34,086 nt of DNA from an uncultured Bacteroidota bacterium (GTDB taxonomy: Bacteria > Bacteroidota > Bacteroidia > Chitinophagales > Chitinophagaceae). The notes below the pieces were generated by a model that did no database searches, had not been told where the DNA came from, and saw only the letters and a list, made by a program, of their open reading frames with translations. This document shows positions 1 through 8,201 of the stretch, piece by piece. The stretch covers positions 1-34,086 of the forward strand of contig CAIJLK010000172.1 in the NCBI GenBank assembly GCA_903821465.1, read 5' to 3'. A program made the translations under genes and the position numbers. The stretch's first letter is position 1. Each line of letters begins with the position of its first letter.

Positions 1-1
1 A

Positions 2-127
2 AAATGGGATGGAAGGCTTAAAGGAGAATTACAACCAAGTGGTACCTATGTGTGGACACTTGATTATACACATAAAGACACAGGTCAATCGTTTCACTTA
101 AAAGGCACAACTGTTTTAATTAGATGA
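2..127 (+). CDS. C-terminal tail of a T9SS type B sorted (gliding-motility-associated) protein, partial
   Basis: The frame is open from the window edge to a TGA at 125-127 and gives 41 residues. The segment begins KWDG, has PSGTYVWTLDY in the middle and ends KGTTVLIR. This is the usual end of the gliding motility-associated C-terminal domain (CHU_C type, T9SS type B sorting domain): WDG, then a hydrophobic SGTYVW strand, then a GTVTLIR-like last strand. Proteins carrying it cross the outer membrane by the type IX secretion system and are released or surface-attached. The body of the protein lies outside the window, so its function cannot be told. Its 3' end overlaps the convergent gene at 120-695 by 8 bases. 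Confidence 0.8.
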   Translation, partial: KWDGRLKGELQPSGTYVWTLDYTHKDTGQSFHLKGTTVLIR

Positions 128-695
128 TCGATCCTGCTGTAAAACTAAAATATTCTGAGATGGAGATTTTCTCTTCCTGTACTGTGGCAGTAAAATCAAA
201 TTTTGCAGGATAAAATTTTGCAAAAAATGTGTTTAACCAAAACGCTTTATGAAATATATAATGGGGTCGATGAAAAATAAATTCAGGTAAAACATGGTAC
301 CAACGATACCCCTGATTTTTAAAATACTGTTTACATTCCTTAGCCATTCCTAATTCCTCTGCTGCAGCCAATACCGCATCTCTTTGACATCTTGAATATG
401 AAAAGGGCTTGATGATTCTTGGTTGAAACCCATTGAGAAACAAATGATCTTTCACCTGTTTATAATTTTGGAATCTTGAACGCGCATCACATTGTGGAAA
501 TATGGGAGCAACTATCAGAGAAGTCAATAGGAATGATTTTAATAAAAAAAAATCGGACTGTAACCATTTACCAATATTAAAATATTGAAAGCCATAATAA
601 ATAATCACAAGCTCAGCAAGAGTCATTAAATGCAACAAATATCCCAACTTTAAATAAGTCAGTAACAAACAGCGCTTTTGTAATTGCACAACCAT
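120..695 (-). CDS. Conserved protein of unknown function with N-terminal membrane segments
   Basis: This 191-residue protein has an ATG start at 693-695. Residues about 10-65 are hydrophobic and could form two membrane segments. The rest is a compact soluble-looking part rich in aromatic and basic residues. Recognisable pieces are FPQCDARS (C69), SRCQRDA (C103), C121, and GYRWYHVLP near residue 129. I believe I have seen this pattern in uncharacterised Bacteroidota proteins of similar length, but I cannot name a family. The three cysteines and the RCQRDA segment are the most likely conserved core. The gene lies 71 bases downstream of cytidine deaminase on the same strand, and its 3' end overlaps the T9SS-type gene tail. 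A shorter start at the ATG for M24 is possible. Confidence 0.6.
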   Translation of the reverse strand: MVVQLQKRCLLLTYLKLGYLLHLMTLAELVIIYYGFQYFNIGKWLQSDFFLLKSFLLTSLIVAPIFPQCDARSRFQNYKQVKDHLFLNGFQPRIIKPFSYSRCQRDAVLAAAEELGMAKECKQYFKNQGYRWYHVLPEFIFHRPHYIFHKAFWLNTFFAKFYPAKFDFTATVQEEKISISEYFSFTAGSII

Positions 696-766
696 AGATT
701 AATAATAATACTTCTGCAATATAAGGAAGCAACAATTATTTTTTTAGCAGTCCTGCTTTTTTTTAA

Positions 767-1252
767 CTACTTCATATCAGCACTGGTAAAAGCAAATGGT
801 AATAAATCAGTAGCTTTTTCTATGATAAAGACTTTACCCTGACTACCTCCTAATATTAATCTGATACTATGATTTACAACCGTTTCATATTCAGAAAGGC
901 TTTGCCTGCATATTCCACAAGGAGAGATGGGGCGATTACTAGTTCCCAACTGATTGAAATAACTGATGGCCATATCAATAACCGCAATACCAGGATAAAG
1001 AGATGAACAAATAGATAATAAAACCCGCTCTGCACATATGCCTGCTGGGAAGCTGGCATTCTCTTGATTACTTCCTTTTAAAATAATCCCATTACTAAGC
1101 CTTGCCGCTGCTCCAACTTGAAATTTTGAATAAGGTGCATAAGCTAATTGAATAGCTTCTCTAGCAGCCTCTAATAAAGCCGCATCCTGGTGATTCAATG
1201 AACTAGTATCGGGATATTCATCGTAGGAAACTTGAATTTGATGCTGTTGCAT
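767..1252 (-). CDS. cdd: Cytidine deaminase
   Basis: This enzyme deaminates cytidine and deoxycytidine to uridine and deoxyuridine in pyrimidine salvage, in the cytosol. With the ATG at 1250-1252 it is 161 residues, slightly longer than the usual 130-150 of tetrameric bacterial cytidine deaminases. The zinc site is clear: C73-A-E75 (the CAE form, with E75 the proton shuttle) and P-C112-G-I-C115-R-Q. The substrate-binding segment AYAPYSKFQVGAA lies near residue 40. An in-frame TTG at 1268-1270 would add six residues, but it falls in the U-tract of the signal peptidase terminator, so I prefer the ATG. The gene lies just downstream of lepB. Its upstream gap has no clear -33/-7 pair; a TATATTTT run abuts the ATG. 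Confidence 0.92.
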   Translation of the reverse strand: MQQHQIQVSYDEYPDTSSLNHQDAALLEAAREAIQLAYAPYSKFQVGAAARLSNGIILKGSNQENASFPAGICAERVLLSICSSLYPGIAVIDMAISYFNQLGTSNRPISPCGICRQSLSEYETVVNHSIRLILGGSQGKVFIIEKATDLLPFAFTSADMK

Positions 1253-1268
1253 AAAATATAATTTAGAC

Positions 1269-1299
1269 AAAAAGTCCCCATAGCAAAAACTATGAGGAC
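1269..1299 (-). terminator. Intrinsic terminator after lepB
   Basis: Read on the minus strand, GTCCTCATAG is followed by a 6-base loop and CTATGGGGAC. This is a 10-bp stem with one G-U wobble, followed directly by five T. It starts about 22 bases after the lepB stop and ends about 17 bases before the cdd ATG. Confidence 0.75.
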
Positions 1300-1321
1300 C
1301 CCTTCGGCTATTAAAGATAAG

Positions 1322-2830
1322 CTATTTGATACTATTGAACAAGCGGCTCCAACGAGGGCCTTTATCATAACTAAACCAAATCATAGATGCCTTACCTACA
1401 ATATGGCTTTCTGGTACAAAACCCCAATAGCGACTATCTTGGCTACGATGGCGATTATCACCCATCATCCAGTAATAATTATAAATAGGCGTATAAGAAT
1501 TGGTTTCTTTACCATTGATTATGATCTTACCATTTAGCTCCTCTATTTTGTTATGCTCATAATCTGCAATCAGCCTTCTATAAAGTGCAATGTTTTGAGG
1601 GGACAGGCTAATGGGCTCCCCTTTTTTGGGAACTTTAATCGGACCGAAATTGTCCAAGCTATAAGGGAAATTAGCATCGTCAAAAGGGAAATAACCACCC
1701 ACATAATTATCTACAAATAGATTAGCAGATTTTACATTGGGTTGTTTTCTAACTATTTCCAATTCTTCTGGGGTCATATTGATCTTGAATGTATTGGGTT
1801 TATTTTCAATAGTCTGAATTTGCCCCTTTGTATCTTGTACATCAATACCCAATGAACTCATCAGAAAATCTTCTGTAAAATTACTGCCATTTGTTTCTAC
1901 AATATATTCAGTTTGTGAGGCTTTAGGTAAATAGGCTTTCTGTCCGTTTATAAATAACGCTGCATTTACTATTTGTAAAATATCGCCCCCTTCTGCAATG
2001 CAACGCTTTATGTAATTATCCGCTTTATCCATTGGATGTACAATAATCGGGAATTGATTCATTAACGCTTCCCTATCCCCTTTAAATTGCGTTCTGAGGA
2101 CATCGTAATACGGACTCTTACTGCCATACTCTGGTAAATTAATAATGGTATCACCAACTGGAACATTAAATACAACCACATCATTCCTTTTAACAGCTCT
2201 AAAAGCAGGAAGTCTTTTATATGGAATCTGTATCCATTTTAAATAAGATGGAGTAGTGATGGAGCCTGGCATGGTATTGTGAACAAATGGAAATGATAAA
2301 GGTGTTTGTGGAATTCGAGCACCGTAACTCATTTTGTTCACGAATAGAAAGTCGTTGATCAATAAAGTTTTTTCCATACTCTCAGAAGGAATAACGTAGG
2401 CTTCAAATACAAAGGTTCTGATAATGGTAGCAGCAACGATTGCAAATACCCCGGCATCGATCCATTCTCTAGAAGCTGGTTTATGGTAAAGATTCATCAC
2501 TGAAGGACCATAAAACTTTTCATTTTTCGAAAATCCTAAATAGGGAAAATAGATAAAAGGTAGAAATACGGCAGCAGTATGATGAATCATATTTACTCGC
2601 TTGAATTGCATCACAAAAATGATGGTAATCCAAATAGTAATGAATTGACCAGCAACTGGAATCAGTTGAAGCCAAAACCAATATTTTTTCAGTTCTGTTT
2701 TTTCTACAATCAACCAGGTGTTGTAGAAGGGTATGAATGCCTTCCAAGGGGTAATTCCAGCTTTCTGAAACATTCCGTACATACCAATATGCCAACCTAT
2801 TAAACCTACGACAAACAAGACTAAACCCAT
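1322..2830 (-). CDS. lepB: Signal peptidase I (leader peptidase), long Bacteroidota form
   Basis: Membrane serine protease that removes signal peptides from secreted proteins; its active site faces the periplasm. With the ATG at 2828-2830 it is 502 residues. Hydrophobic segments lie at about 2-18, 56-76, 84-98 and 124-141. The catalytic Ser151 is in IPSESM and the general base Lys275 is in NYIKR. The last conserved box is MGDNRHRSQDSRYWGF, from about residue 456. Between the Lys box and this last box there is an insert of roughly 150 residues, which makes the protein much longer than the 324 residues of E. coli LepB; long forms are usual in this phylum. A GTG at 2870-2872 could add 14 residues, but a TATTTTTG promoter box lies between the two candidates, so the ATG is preferred. 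Confidence 0.92.
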   Translation of the reverse strand: MGLVLFVVGLIGWHIGMYGMFQKAGITPWKAFIPFYNTWLIVEKTELKKYWFWLQLIPVAGQFITIWITIIFVMQFKRVNMIHHTAAVFLPFIYFPYLGFSKNEKFYGPSVMNLYHKPASREWIDAGVFAIVAATIIRTFVFEAYVIPSESMEKTLLINDFLFVNKMSYGARIPQTPLSFPFVHNTMPGSITTPSYLKWIQIPYKRLPAFRAVKRNDVVVFNVPVGDTIINLPEYGSKSPYYDVLRTQFKGDREALMNQFPIIVHPMDKADNYIKRCIAEGGDILQIVNAALFINGQKAYLPKASQTEYIVETNGSNFTEDFLMSSLGIDVQDTKGQIQTIENKPNTFKINMTPEELEIVRKQPNVKSANLFVDNYVGGYFPFDDANFPYSLDNFGPIKVPKKGEPISLSPQNIALYRRLIADYEHNKIEELNGKIIINGKETNSYTPIYNYYWMMGDNRHRSQDSRYWGFVPESHIVGKASMIWFSYDKGPRWSRLFNSIK

Positions 2831-2850
2831 ATTAGTTATATTATTAGGAA

Positions 2851-2858
2851 CAAAAATA
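2851..2858 (-). promoter_or_regulatory. Candidate -7 promoter box of lepB
   Basis: TATTTTTG on the minus strand matches the Bacteroidota -7 consensus TAnnTTTG. It lies 20 bases upstream of the lepB ATG. No good TTTG -33 box is seen at the expected distance, so this is a moderate call. Confidence 0.4.
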
Positions 2859-2970
2859 TCCTTTTCAACCACACTTTGACTTTTCTAATTGAAAAGTTTT
2901 CTTAAATATGTTGACAGTTTTCATAATAAGCTTAATTTAACCTCAGTAATAGGCTAATTGCCCAAAAAGG

Positions 2971-3861
2971 ATGCAAAATTTTAGTATAAAAGACATAGAA
3001 AACCTAACAGGGATAAAGGCCCATACGCTTCGGATTTGGGAAAAACGGTATAATCTTATCGTTTCGAAAAGAAAAGACAGTAAGCATCGGTATTTCGACA
3101 ATGAAGACCTGAAGACAATTCTGAGAATCACTTATTTGTATGAATCAGAATTCAAAATTTCTCAAATTGCGAAACTGAGCAAAGAAGCGATTATAAGTTT
3201 TGCTCATATTGACCATTCCAATTCGAAATCAATTGATGCTTATATTTTGCAATTAATTAATGCCCTTATCGAATACGACACAGAAAATTTTCAACTGATT
3301 TTTAAGGCAGGGATTAAACAATTTGGTTTTGAAAAAGCAATGTCAGAACTTGCCTATGGATTATTAAGACGCATTGGATTACTTTGGTTAAATGATCATA
3401 TCATACCTGCACAGGAACATTTTGCCTCTAATTTGATTAAAAACATGTTGATCAATGCTATTGAAGAAATCCCAAAATCAACCATACAATCAACTGAAGA
3501 AATAATTCTATTTACTCCAAAAGGCGAACACCATGAACTACCCTTGCTTTTCGCTAATTGGCTTTTTAAGAAAAATGGAAGAAAGACCTGTTATTTGGGT
3601 GCCAACATTTCAATTGATGAATTGGCTTATTGCACTAAAAAGAGAAAAATAGATTATTTATTTTTTCATTTAATCGCTAATCTAACGGGCAAAAATATTA
3701 CTGATTATACTGCAGGATTATTAAATGAATTCCCTTCACAAACAATTATTGTTTCAGGAGCTCAAGCGAAGGATATAAAAATTAATTCACCCAAACTCAT
3801 TAAGCTCAAGTCATTGGAAGAATTGCGTTCTTTCCCAATTAATTTTAAGATCCTGGAATAA
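2971..3861 (+). CDS. MerR-family regulator with cobalamin-binding domain (CarH/LitR-like)
   Basis: DNA-binding regulator of 296 residues. Residues 1-70 are a MerR winged helix (SIKDIENLTGIKAHTLRIWE and a KHRYF wing). A helical bundle follows at about 90-165, then a Rossmann-type cobalamin-binding domain from about 175. The helical bundle has the CarH signature W-x9-E-H exactly (W139, E149, H150), the part that caps the upper face of adenosylcobalamin and gives light sensing in Thermus CarH. The lower-ligand motif E-x-H-x-x-G appears as E186-H-H188-E-L-P191, so the candidate axial histidine is present but Gly is replaced by Pro. Later glycine motifs are also degenerate (VSGAQ). It is divergent from lepB and overlaps the 3' end of the response regulator by 17 bases. 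No carotenoid or photolyase gene is nearby. A role as light- or B12-responsive repressor is inferred. Confidence 0.85.
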   Translation: MQNFSIKDIENLTGIKAHTLRIWEKRYNLIVSKRKDSKHRYFDNEDLKTILRITYLYESEFKISQIAKLSKEAIISFAHIDHSNSKSIDAYILQLINALIEYDTENFQLIFKAGIKQFGFEKAMSELAYGLLRRIGLLWLNDHIIPAQEHFASNLIKNMLINAIEEIPKSTIQSTEEIILFTPKGEHHELPLLFANWLFKKNGRKTCYLGANISIDELAYCTKKRKIDYLFFHLIANLTGKNITDYTAGLLNEFPSQTIIVSGAQAKDIKINSPKLIKLKSLEELRSFPINFKILE

Positions 3862-5008
3862 CATAGCTGGCGATATCAGATGCTGTTATAGTTCTACCAG
3901 AAAGTATGATCAATCGTTCTACCACATTTCTCAATTCTCTGATATTTCCGCTCCAATTATGCGCCTGTAAAGCCTCCATTGCTTTCTTATCAATTGTTTT
4001 AGCTGCTTGCCCGTATTCTTGTGCAATATCAATTAGAAATTTTTCTACCAATAAAGGGATATCATCTAAACGCTGATTTAGGGATGGAACATGTATCAGA
4101 ATCACTCCCAAGCGATGGTATAAATCCAATCTAAAATTTTTCAGTTCAACTTCTTTCAATAGGTCTTTATTCGTAGCTGCAATTACCCTAACATCAATAT
4201 TGATTTCTTTATCTCCTCCTACCCTTGTGATTTTCGATTCTTGTAATGCCCTTAACACTTTAGCCTGAGCCGACAAACTCATATCTCCAATTTCATCCAA
4301 AAATAAAGTTCCCCCATTTGCCTGTTCAAATTTTCCAATCCTTTGTTTGATCGCAGAAGTAAAAGATCCTTTCTCGTGACCAAATAGCTCGCTCTCTATT
4401 AACTCTGAAGGTATTGCTGCACAATTCACTTCAACCATTGGGGCATCAACACGATTGCTTTTTTCGTGAAGCCATCTTGCTACTAATTCTTTTCCAGTCC
4501 CATTTTCTCCAGTCACTAAAACCCTAGCATCGGTTGTTGCAACTTTTTCAATGGTGTCTTTGATCTTTTTTATTGCATCACTATTGCCAATGATTTCTTG
4601 AACTTTTGAAACCTTTCTTTTCAAGACTTTTGTTTCCTTAACTAAGTTGTTTTTATCAAGGGCATTTCTGATGGTAATCAACAAACGATTTAAATCCGGC
4701 GGCTTAGAAATATAATCAAAAGCCCCTTTTTTAACTGCATCAACTGCTGTCTCTATATTGCCGTGTCCACTAATCATGATAATAGGCACTTCGGTATTCG
4801 TTTGCATAACGCTATCCAAAAATTCTAACCCATCTAATTTGGGCATTTTAATATCGCACAAAACCAAATCATATGCATTGGATTGAAACTTTTTTAGTCC
4901 CTCTTCCCCATCCGCCGCTTCTTCTACTTTAAAACCTTCATTAGTCAATATATCTTTCAACACATTGCGTATAGAACGTTCGTCATCTATTATCAGAATT
5001 TGGGCCAT
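3845..5008 (-). CDS. NtrC-type response regulator (receiver plus AAA+), lacking a Fis DNA-binding domain
   Basis: Two-component regulator of 387 residues. The receiver domain is residues 1-120, with phospho-acceptor D52 and K102 conserved. The AAA+ domain is about 140-380, with Walker A GENGTGKE (167-174), Walker B LFLDEIGD (235-242) and arginine-finger candidates R293 and R299. The loop that touches sigma-54 in classical activators, GAFTGA, reads GSFTSA here (214-219). The protein ends about ten residues after the AAA+ helical lid (IRELRNVVERL), so the C-terminal Fis-type helix-turn-helix seen in 450-470-residue NtrC proteins is absent. The frame ends cleanly at a TAA inside the convergent merR gene, so nothing suggests a recent frameshift. 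No partner histidine kinase is in the window. A TonB-dependent receptor follows 39 bases downstream of... its own start lies upstream at 7111, so it precedes this gene on the same strand. Confidence 0.88.
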   Translation of the reverse strand: MAQILIIDDERSIRNVLKDILTNEGFKVEEAADGEEGLKKFQSNAYDLVLCDIKMPKLDGLEFLDSVMQTNTEVPIIMISGHGNIETAVDAVKKGAFDYISKPPDLNRLLITIRNALDKNNLVKETKVLKRKVSKVQEIIGNSDAIKKIKDTIEKVATTDARVLVTGENGTGKELVARWLHEKSNRVDAPMVEVNCAAIPSELIESELFGHEKGSFTSAIKQRIGKFEQANGGTLFLDEIGDMSLSAQAKVLRALQESKITRVGGDKEINIDVRVIAATNKDLLKEVELKNFRLDLYHRLGVILIHVPSLNQRLDDIPLLVEKFLIDIAQEYGQAAKTIDKKAMEALQAHNWSGNIRELRNVVERLIILSGRTITASDIASYVIPGS

Positions 5009-5047
5009 AGTATTTGTTTAGTTCAATTATGCTAAGATAATCAAAGC

Positions 5048-7111
5048 CTATTTATTCAATTGAAAATGAATTCCAGCAAAAATATTTCTTTGGGCTGCAG
5101 GATTATAATATCGTTTGCCTGCAGCATTTATATCATTACCAAGACTATAATTTTGGTTTAAAGCATTGTCCACCCCTAGATAAAAAAGAGCCGCCCATTT
5201 ATTAATGCTGATAGGGTAATCCATTTTGAATTGCAATAACTGATATGCATCCGCATAAGCATCATTCGCATCTGTTAATGGAATTACTGATACGATATTG
5301 ATAGAACTATGTAGGGTGATCTTTTGAAGTATTTCCAAATCAATCCCAGTTACAGAGATGTTTTTGGGTACCCCGGTCATTTCATTCCCCGAATAACTGA
5401 TTGAGCCTTGTGAGTAGTTGATAAAATGGTAAGGCTGAAAGCTATAGGATGACCATATAATTGCTTTATTTAGAAACGCTGTTTTGCTTTTCAATAAAGT
5501 GGCATGCAGGGTTGCTTCAACACCTTGTTGCATAGCCGAACCTGCATTTATAAAATATTCTGCTCCCGCTGCATTGTTCCTTCTAACAATGGCATCTTTT
5601 AATTGAAAATGATAATAAGCAAAATCAAATTGCAATTTATTTTTCCATAAAAACCCTTTCAATCCCATCTCCCAGTTCCATCCTTTTTCAGGAGCTAACT
5701 CTCCATAATAATTTCCATCAGATGGGCGAACTTCGCTCAAGGAAGGGGGCGAAAAACCATAAGCCAGTAATCCATAAACTGCTATGGAGGAATTTATATC
5801 ATACAATAATGAAAATCGTGGTGCGGGAACTATTTGGGTAGATTTAGTTTGAATGATTGCCAAGGGATCAGATATGCGCTGATAATGGAATTGTTGTTGA
5901 TTGATACTCAATCCGGCATTCAAATGAAGCTGTCCAAATAATAATTGTTGAATTTGAGTGTACACACTCCATTGATTTGCAGTTACCCGATCATCTAATT
6001 GCAAGGTATCTGGAATGCCTTTTTTATTACCAAAGTCGGTAATGGCGGAATGATTATACAACCATTCAAACCCGCTAACCCATTGAAAATTATTTGATGT
6101 TGATTGCACTATGAATTTACTTCCAACACTTGCATTTGTTTCTTTTCTGTATTCGTAGTTAGTGATAAAAGGATTTTCAAATCGGGTATTGTTGAGTGAT
6201 ACAAAAGAAACCAATTGTTTGTTTTTCGAAATTTTCCATTGATCCTTTAACCCTGCAAAAGCGGTTTTATTATAAATAGCTGTTTGCTGTTGAACAGCAC
6301 CAGGTAAGCTTGTTGTGGGTTGCCTGGCAAGTGTTGGATTGCTTTGCATTTGCGCAAGTGTTATTCCCCCGGGGGTTTGGTAATACAAATTGGTATACCA
6401 TCCGAGAAAGTCAATTTGATGTTCCTTCAATTCGAGGCTTGCTTGATACAATACATTCAATTTTTTCAAAGCTGATTGTTGCCGATAACCATCAGATTGC
6501 AGATAGGACTCTGAAAGGCAACTACTAAAATGTTTACTTTGTTTTTTCAAGGAAAGCTGTTCTTTAAATAGATTAAATGAACCGAATTCAATATCGCCTT
6601 GAATTGTTCGATTGATAGTATCTGCAGAAAGGGTCCGACCTGATTGCAGCAATACTACGCCACCGGTTCCTGCACCATAAACACTAGATGCTGGCCCTTT
6701 AATAATTTCAATGGCACTCATCTGACTAAGATCAACTAAGTTCAAATAGGTATTCCCTGTAGCATCAGACAGGGGTAGCTCATTCCAATACACTTTTGTA
6801 TTTCTCACACCGAAAGGGGATCTTAATAAACTCCCACGAATCGATAAACGGTAGCTACCTGGTGATCTTTCTTCCATTCTAACTCCACTGAGTTTATTAA
6901 AAGAAGGTACTAAAGAGTTAGGTGCGTACATTCCCAAATCAACGCTGTTTATGATCCCAATTGCGGCTGCAGCTTCTTTCCATTTTACTTGCTGAGAGAA
7001 TGCCTGCACAATAACTGGGGTTAAACTATCCTGCAGATTGGATAGTTCTTTTTTTTGTTGTGCATTACCAACAAATGAAAAAATAAGAAAGAATAGAAAA
7101 AAATACTTCAC
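5048..7111 (-). CDS. TonB-dependent outer-membrane receptor
   Basis: Outer-membrane active transporter of 687 residues, energised by TonB. A signal peptide covers residues 1-17 (MKYFFLFFLIFSFVGNA, then QQ). There is no carboxypeptidase-regulatory-like domain; the plug domain follows almost directly, from about residue 40 to 155, with typical plug motifs (SIRGSLLRSPFGVRN, IEIIKGPASSVYGAGTGG). The remainder is the beta-barrel, with segments such as GLLAYGFSPPSLSE and PEKGWNWEMGLKG. The protein ends in QLNK rather than the usual terminal aromatic. The substrate cannot be told; the short architecture resembles siderophore or ferric-citrate receptors. The start is GTG at 7109-7111, only a few bases after the U-tract of the pdhB terminator. 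The response regulator gene lies 39 bases downstream. Confidence 0.9.
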   Translation of the reverse strand: MKYFFLFFLIFSFVGNAQQKKELSNLQDSLTPVIVQAFSQQVKWKEAAAAIGIINSVDLGMYAPNSLVPSFNKLSGVRMEERSPGSYRLSIRGSLLRSPFGVRNTKVYWNELPLSDATGNTYLNLVDLSQMSAIEIIKGPASSVYGAGTGGVVLLQSGRTLSADTINRTIQGDIEFGSFNLFKEQLSLKKQSKHFSSCLSESYLQSDGYRQQSALKKLNVLYQASLELKEHQIDFLGWYTNLYYQTPGGITLAQMQSNPTLARQPTTSLPGAVQQQTAIYNKTAFAGLKDQWKISKNKQLVSFVSLNNTRFENPFITNYEYRKETNASVGSKFIVQSTSNNFQWVSGFEWLYNHSAITDFGNKKGIPDTLQLDDRVTANQWSVYTQIQQLLFGQLHLNAGLSINQQQFHYQRISDPLAIIQTKSTQIVPAPRFSLLYDINSSIAVYGLLAYGFSPPSLSEVRPSDGNYYGELAPEKGWNWEMGLKGFLWKNKLQFDFAYYHFQLKDAIVRRNNAAGAEYFINAGSAMQQGVEATLHATLLKSKTAFLNKAIIWSSYSFQPYHFINYSQGSISYSGNEMTGVPKNISVTGIDLEILQKITLHSSINIVSVIPLTDANDAYADAYQLLQFKMDYPISINKWAALFYLGVDNALNQNYSLGNDINAAGKRYYNPAAQRNIFAGIHFQLNK

Positions 7112-7113
7112 TG

Positions 7114-7164
7114 TATAAAAATAAAGAATCCCGAAGCAACTTATTTAGTAGCATTTCGGGATTC
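7114..7164 (-). terminator. Intrinsic terminator after pdhB
   Basis: On the minus strand GAATCCCGAA (7155-7164) pairs perfectly with TTCGGGATTC (7126-7135) across a 19-base loop, followed by TTTATTTTTATA. It begins 26 bases after the pdhB stop. The T-rich tract ends within 4 bases of the GTG of the next gene. Confidence 0.8.
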
Positions 7165-7190
7165 AATGAGTTATTAAAAATGATTAGAAA

Positions 7191-8177
7191 TTATTTTTTT
7201 TGCTGAACAACTTCCTTCACCAATCTAACAGTTCTTTCTACATCAGGAATTGCTAATGCAGCTAGGTTTGGAGCATAGTGCATCGGTGCATCTGCACTGG
7301 TGATTCTACGAATTGGTGCATCTAAATAATCGAATGCTTCTTTTTGAATTCGGTAAGTAATTTCAGAAGAGATTGAAGCAAATGGCCACTGTTCTTCCAC
7401 AATTACTAAACGATTCGTTTTTTTAACGCTTTCAACGATGGTTTCCCAATCTAGCGGTCTAATCGTTCTTAAATCAATTACCTCAGCACTAATTCCTTCC
7501 TTCTCCAGTTCAGCCGCTGCGCCTAAAGCAACTTTCATCATTTTATTATAAGAGACGATAGTTACATCTCTACCTTGTCTTTTTACATCTGCCTTACCCA
7601 ATGGAATATAATATTCTTCCTCTGGCACATCACATTTATCGCCATACATCACTTCACTCTCCATGAACATCACTGGATCTTCTTCATAACGAATTGCTTG
7701 TTTCATTAATCCTTTTGCATCATATCCGTTGGAAGGAGAAACTACTTTTAGTCCAGGTATATTGGCATAATAGCTTTCAAAAGCAGTACTATGTTGCGCA
7801 CCTAATTGACCAGCACTACCACCGGGACCTCTGAAAACGATTGGACAACCAATCTGTCCGCCACTCATGGCCAACATTTTAGAAGCTGTATTCAAGATTT
7901 GGTCCATCGGCAAAACCGCAAAATTCCAAGTCATAAATTCAACAATTGGGCGCAAACCGTTCTGAGCTGCACCAACGGCAACAGCCGCAAATCCAAGCTC
8001 GGCGATCGGAGTATCAATGACTCTTTTTGCTCCAAACTCAGCCAGCATACCCTGACTAACTTTATAAGCTCCATTATATTCGGCAACCTCTTCGCCCATC
8101 AAAAAGACCCTCTCGTCTCTTCTCATCTCTTCCTGCATGGCTTCTCTTAAGGCCTCTCTAAAAGCAATTGAACGCAT
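7191..8177 (-). CDS. pdhB: Pyruvate dehydrogenase E1 component, beta subunit
   Basis: Beta subunit of the alpha2-beta2 E1 enzyme, which decarboxylates pyruvate with thiamine diphosphate and acetylates the lipoyl group of E2. The protein is 328 residues, the normal length. It has the N-terminal transketolase-like pyrimidine-binding domain (MGEEVAEYNGAYKVSQG, RVIDTPIAELGFAAVAVGAA, FRGPGGSAGQLGAQHS) and the C-terminal transketolase domain (DLRTIRPLD, IVEEQWPFAS). Strong similarity to acetyl-transferring PDH rather than branched-chain enzymes is suggested by the QHS segment and length. No alpha subunit, E2 or E3 gene lies beside it, and it has its own promoter and terminator, so it appears monocistronic. 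Confidence 0.93.
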   Translation of the reverse strand: MRSIAFREALREAMQEEMRRDERVFLMGEEVAEYNGAYKVSQGMLAEFGAKRVIDTPIAELGFAAVAVGAAQNGLRPIVEFMTWNFAVLPMDQILNTASKMLAMSGGQIGCPIVFRGPGGSAGQLGAQHSTAFESYYANIPGLKVVSPSNGYDAKGLMKQAIRYEEDPVMFMESEVMYGDKCDVPEEEYYIPLGKADVKRQGRDVTIVSYNKMMKVALGAAAELEKEGISAEVIDLRTIRPLDWETIVESVKKTNRLVIVEEQWPFASISSEITYRIQKEAFDYLDAPIRRITSADAPMHYAPNLAALAIPDVERTVRLVKEVVQQKK

Positions 8178-8201
8178 ATGTACTTTGAATTAAATGAGGA
8201 G

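Noticed and set aside
741-764. AGCAG-TC-CTGCT palindrome with a run of eight T, next to the cdd stop
   Set aside because: The T run follows the stem on the + strand only, where no gene ends; on the minus strand it is preceded by A and followed by A. The loop is also too tight for a full 5-bp stem. It is not a terminator of cdd.
1292-1537. Open frame of 81 codons on the + strand within lepB
   Set aside because: It lies opposite conserved signal peptidase codons and encodes low-complexity sequence without domain features.
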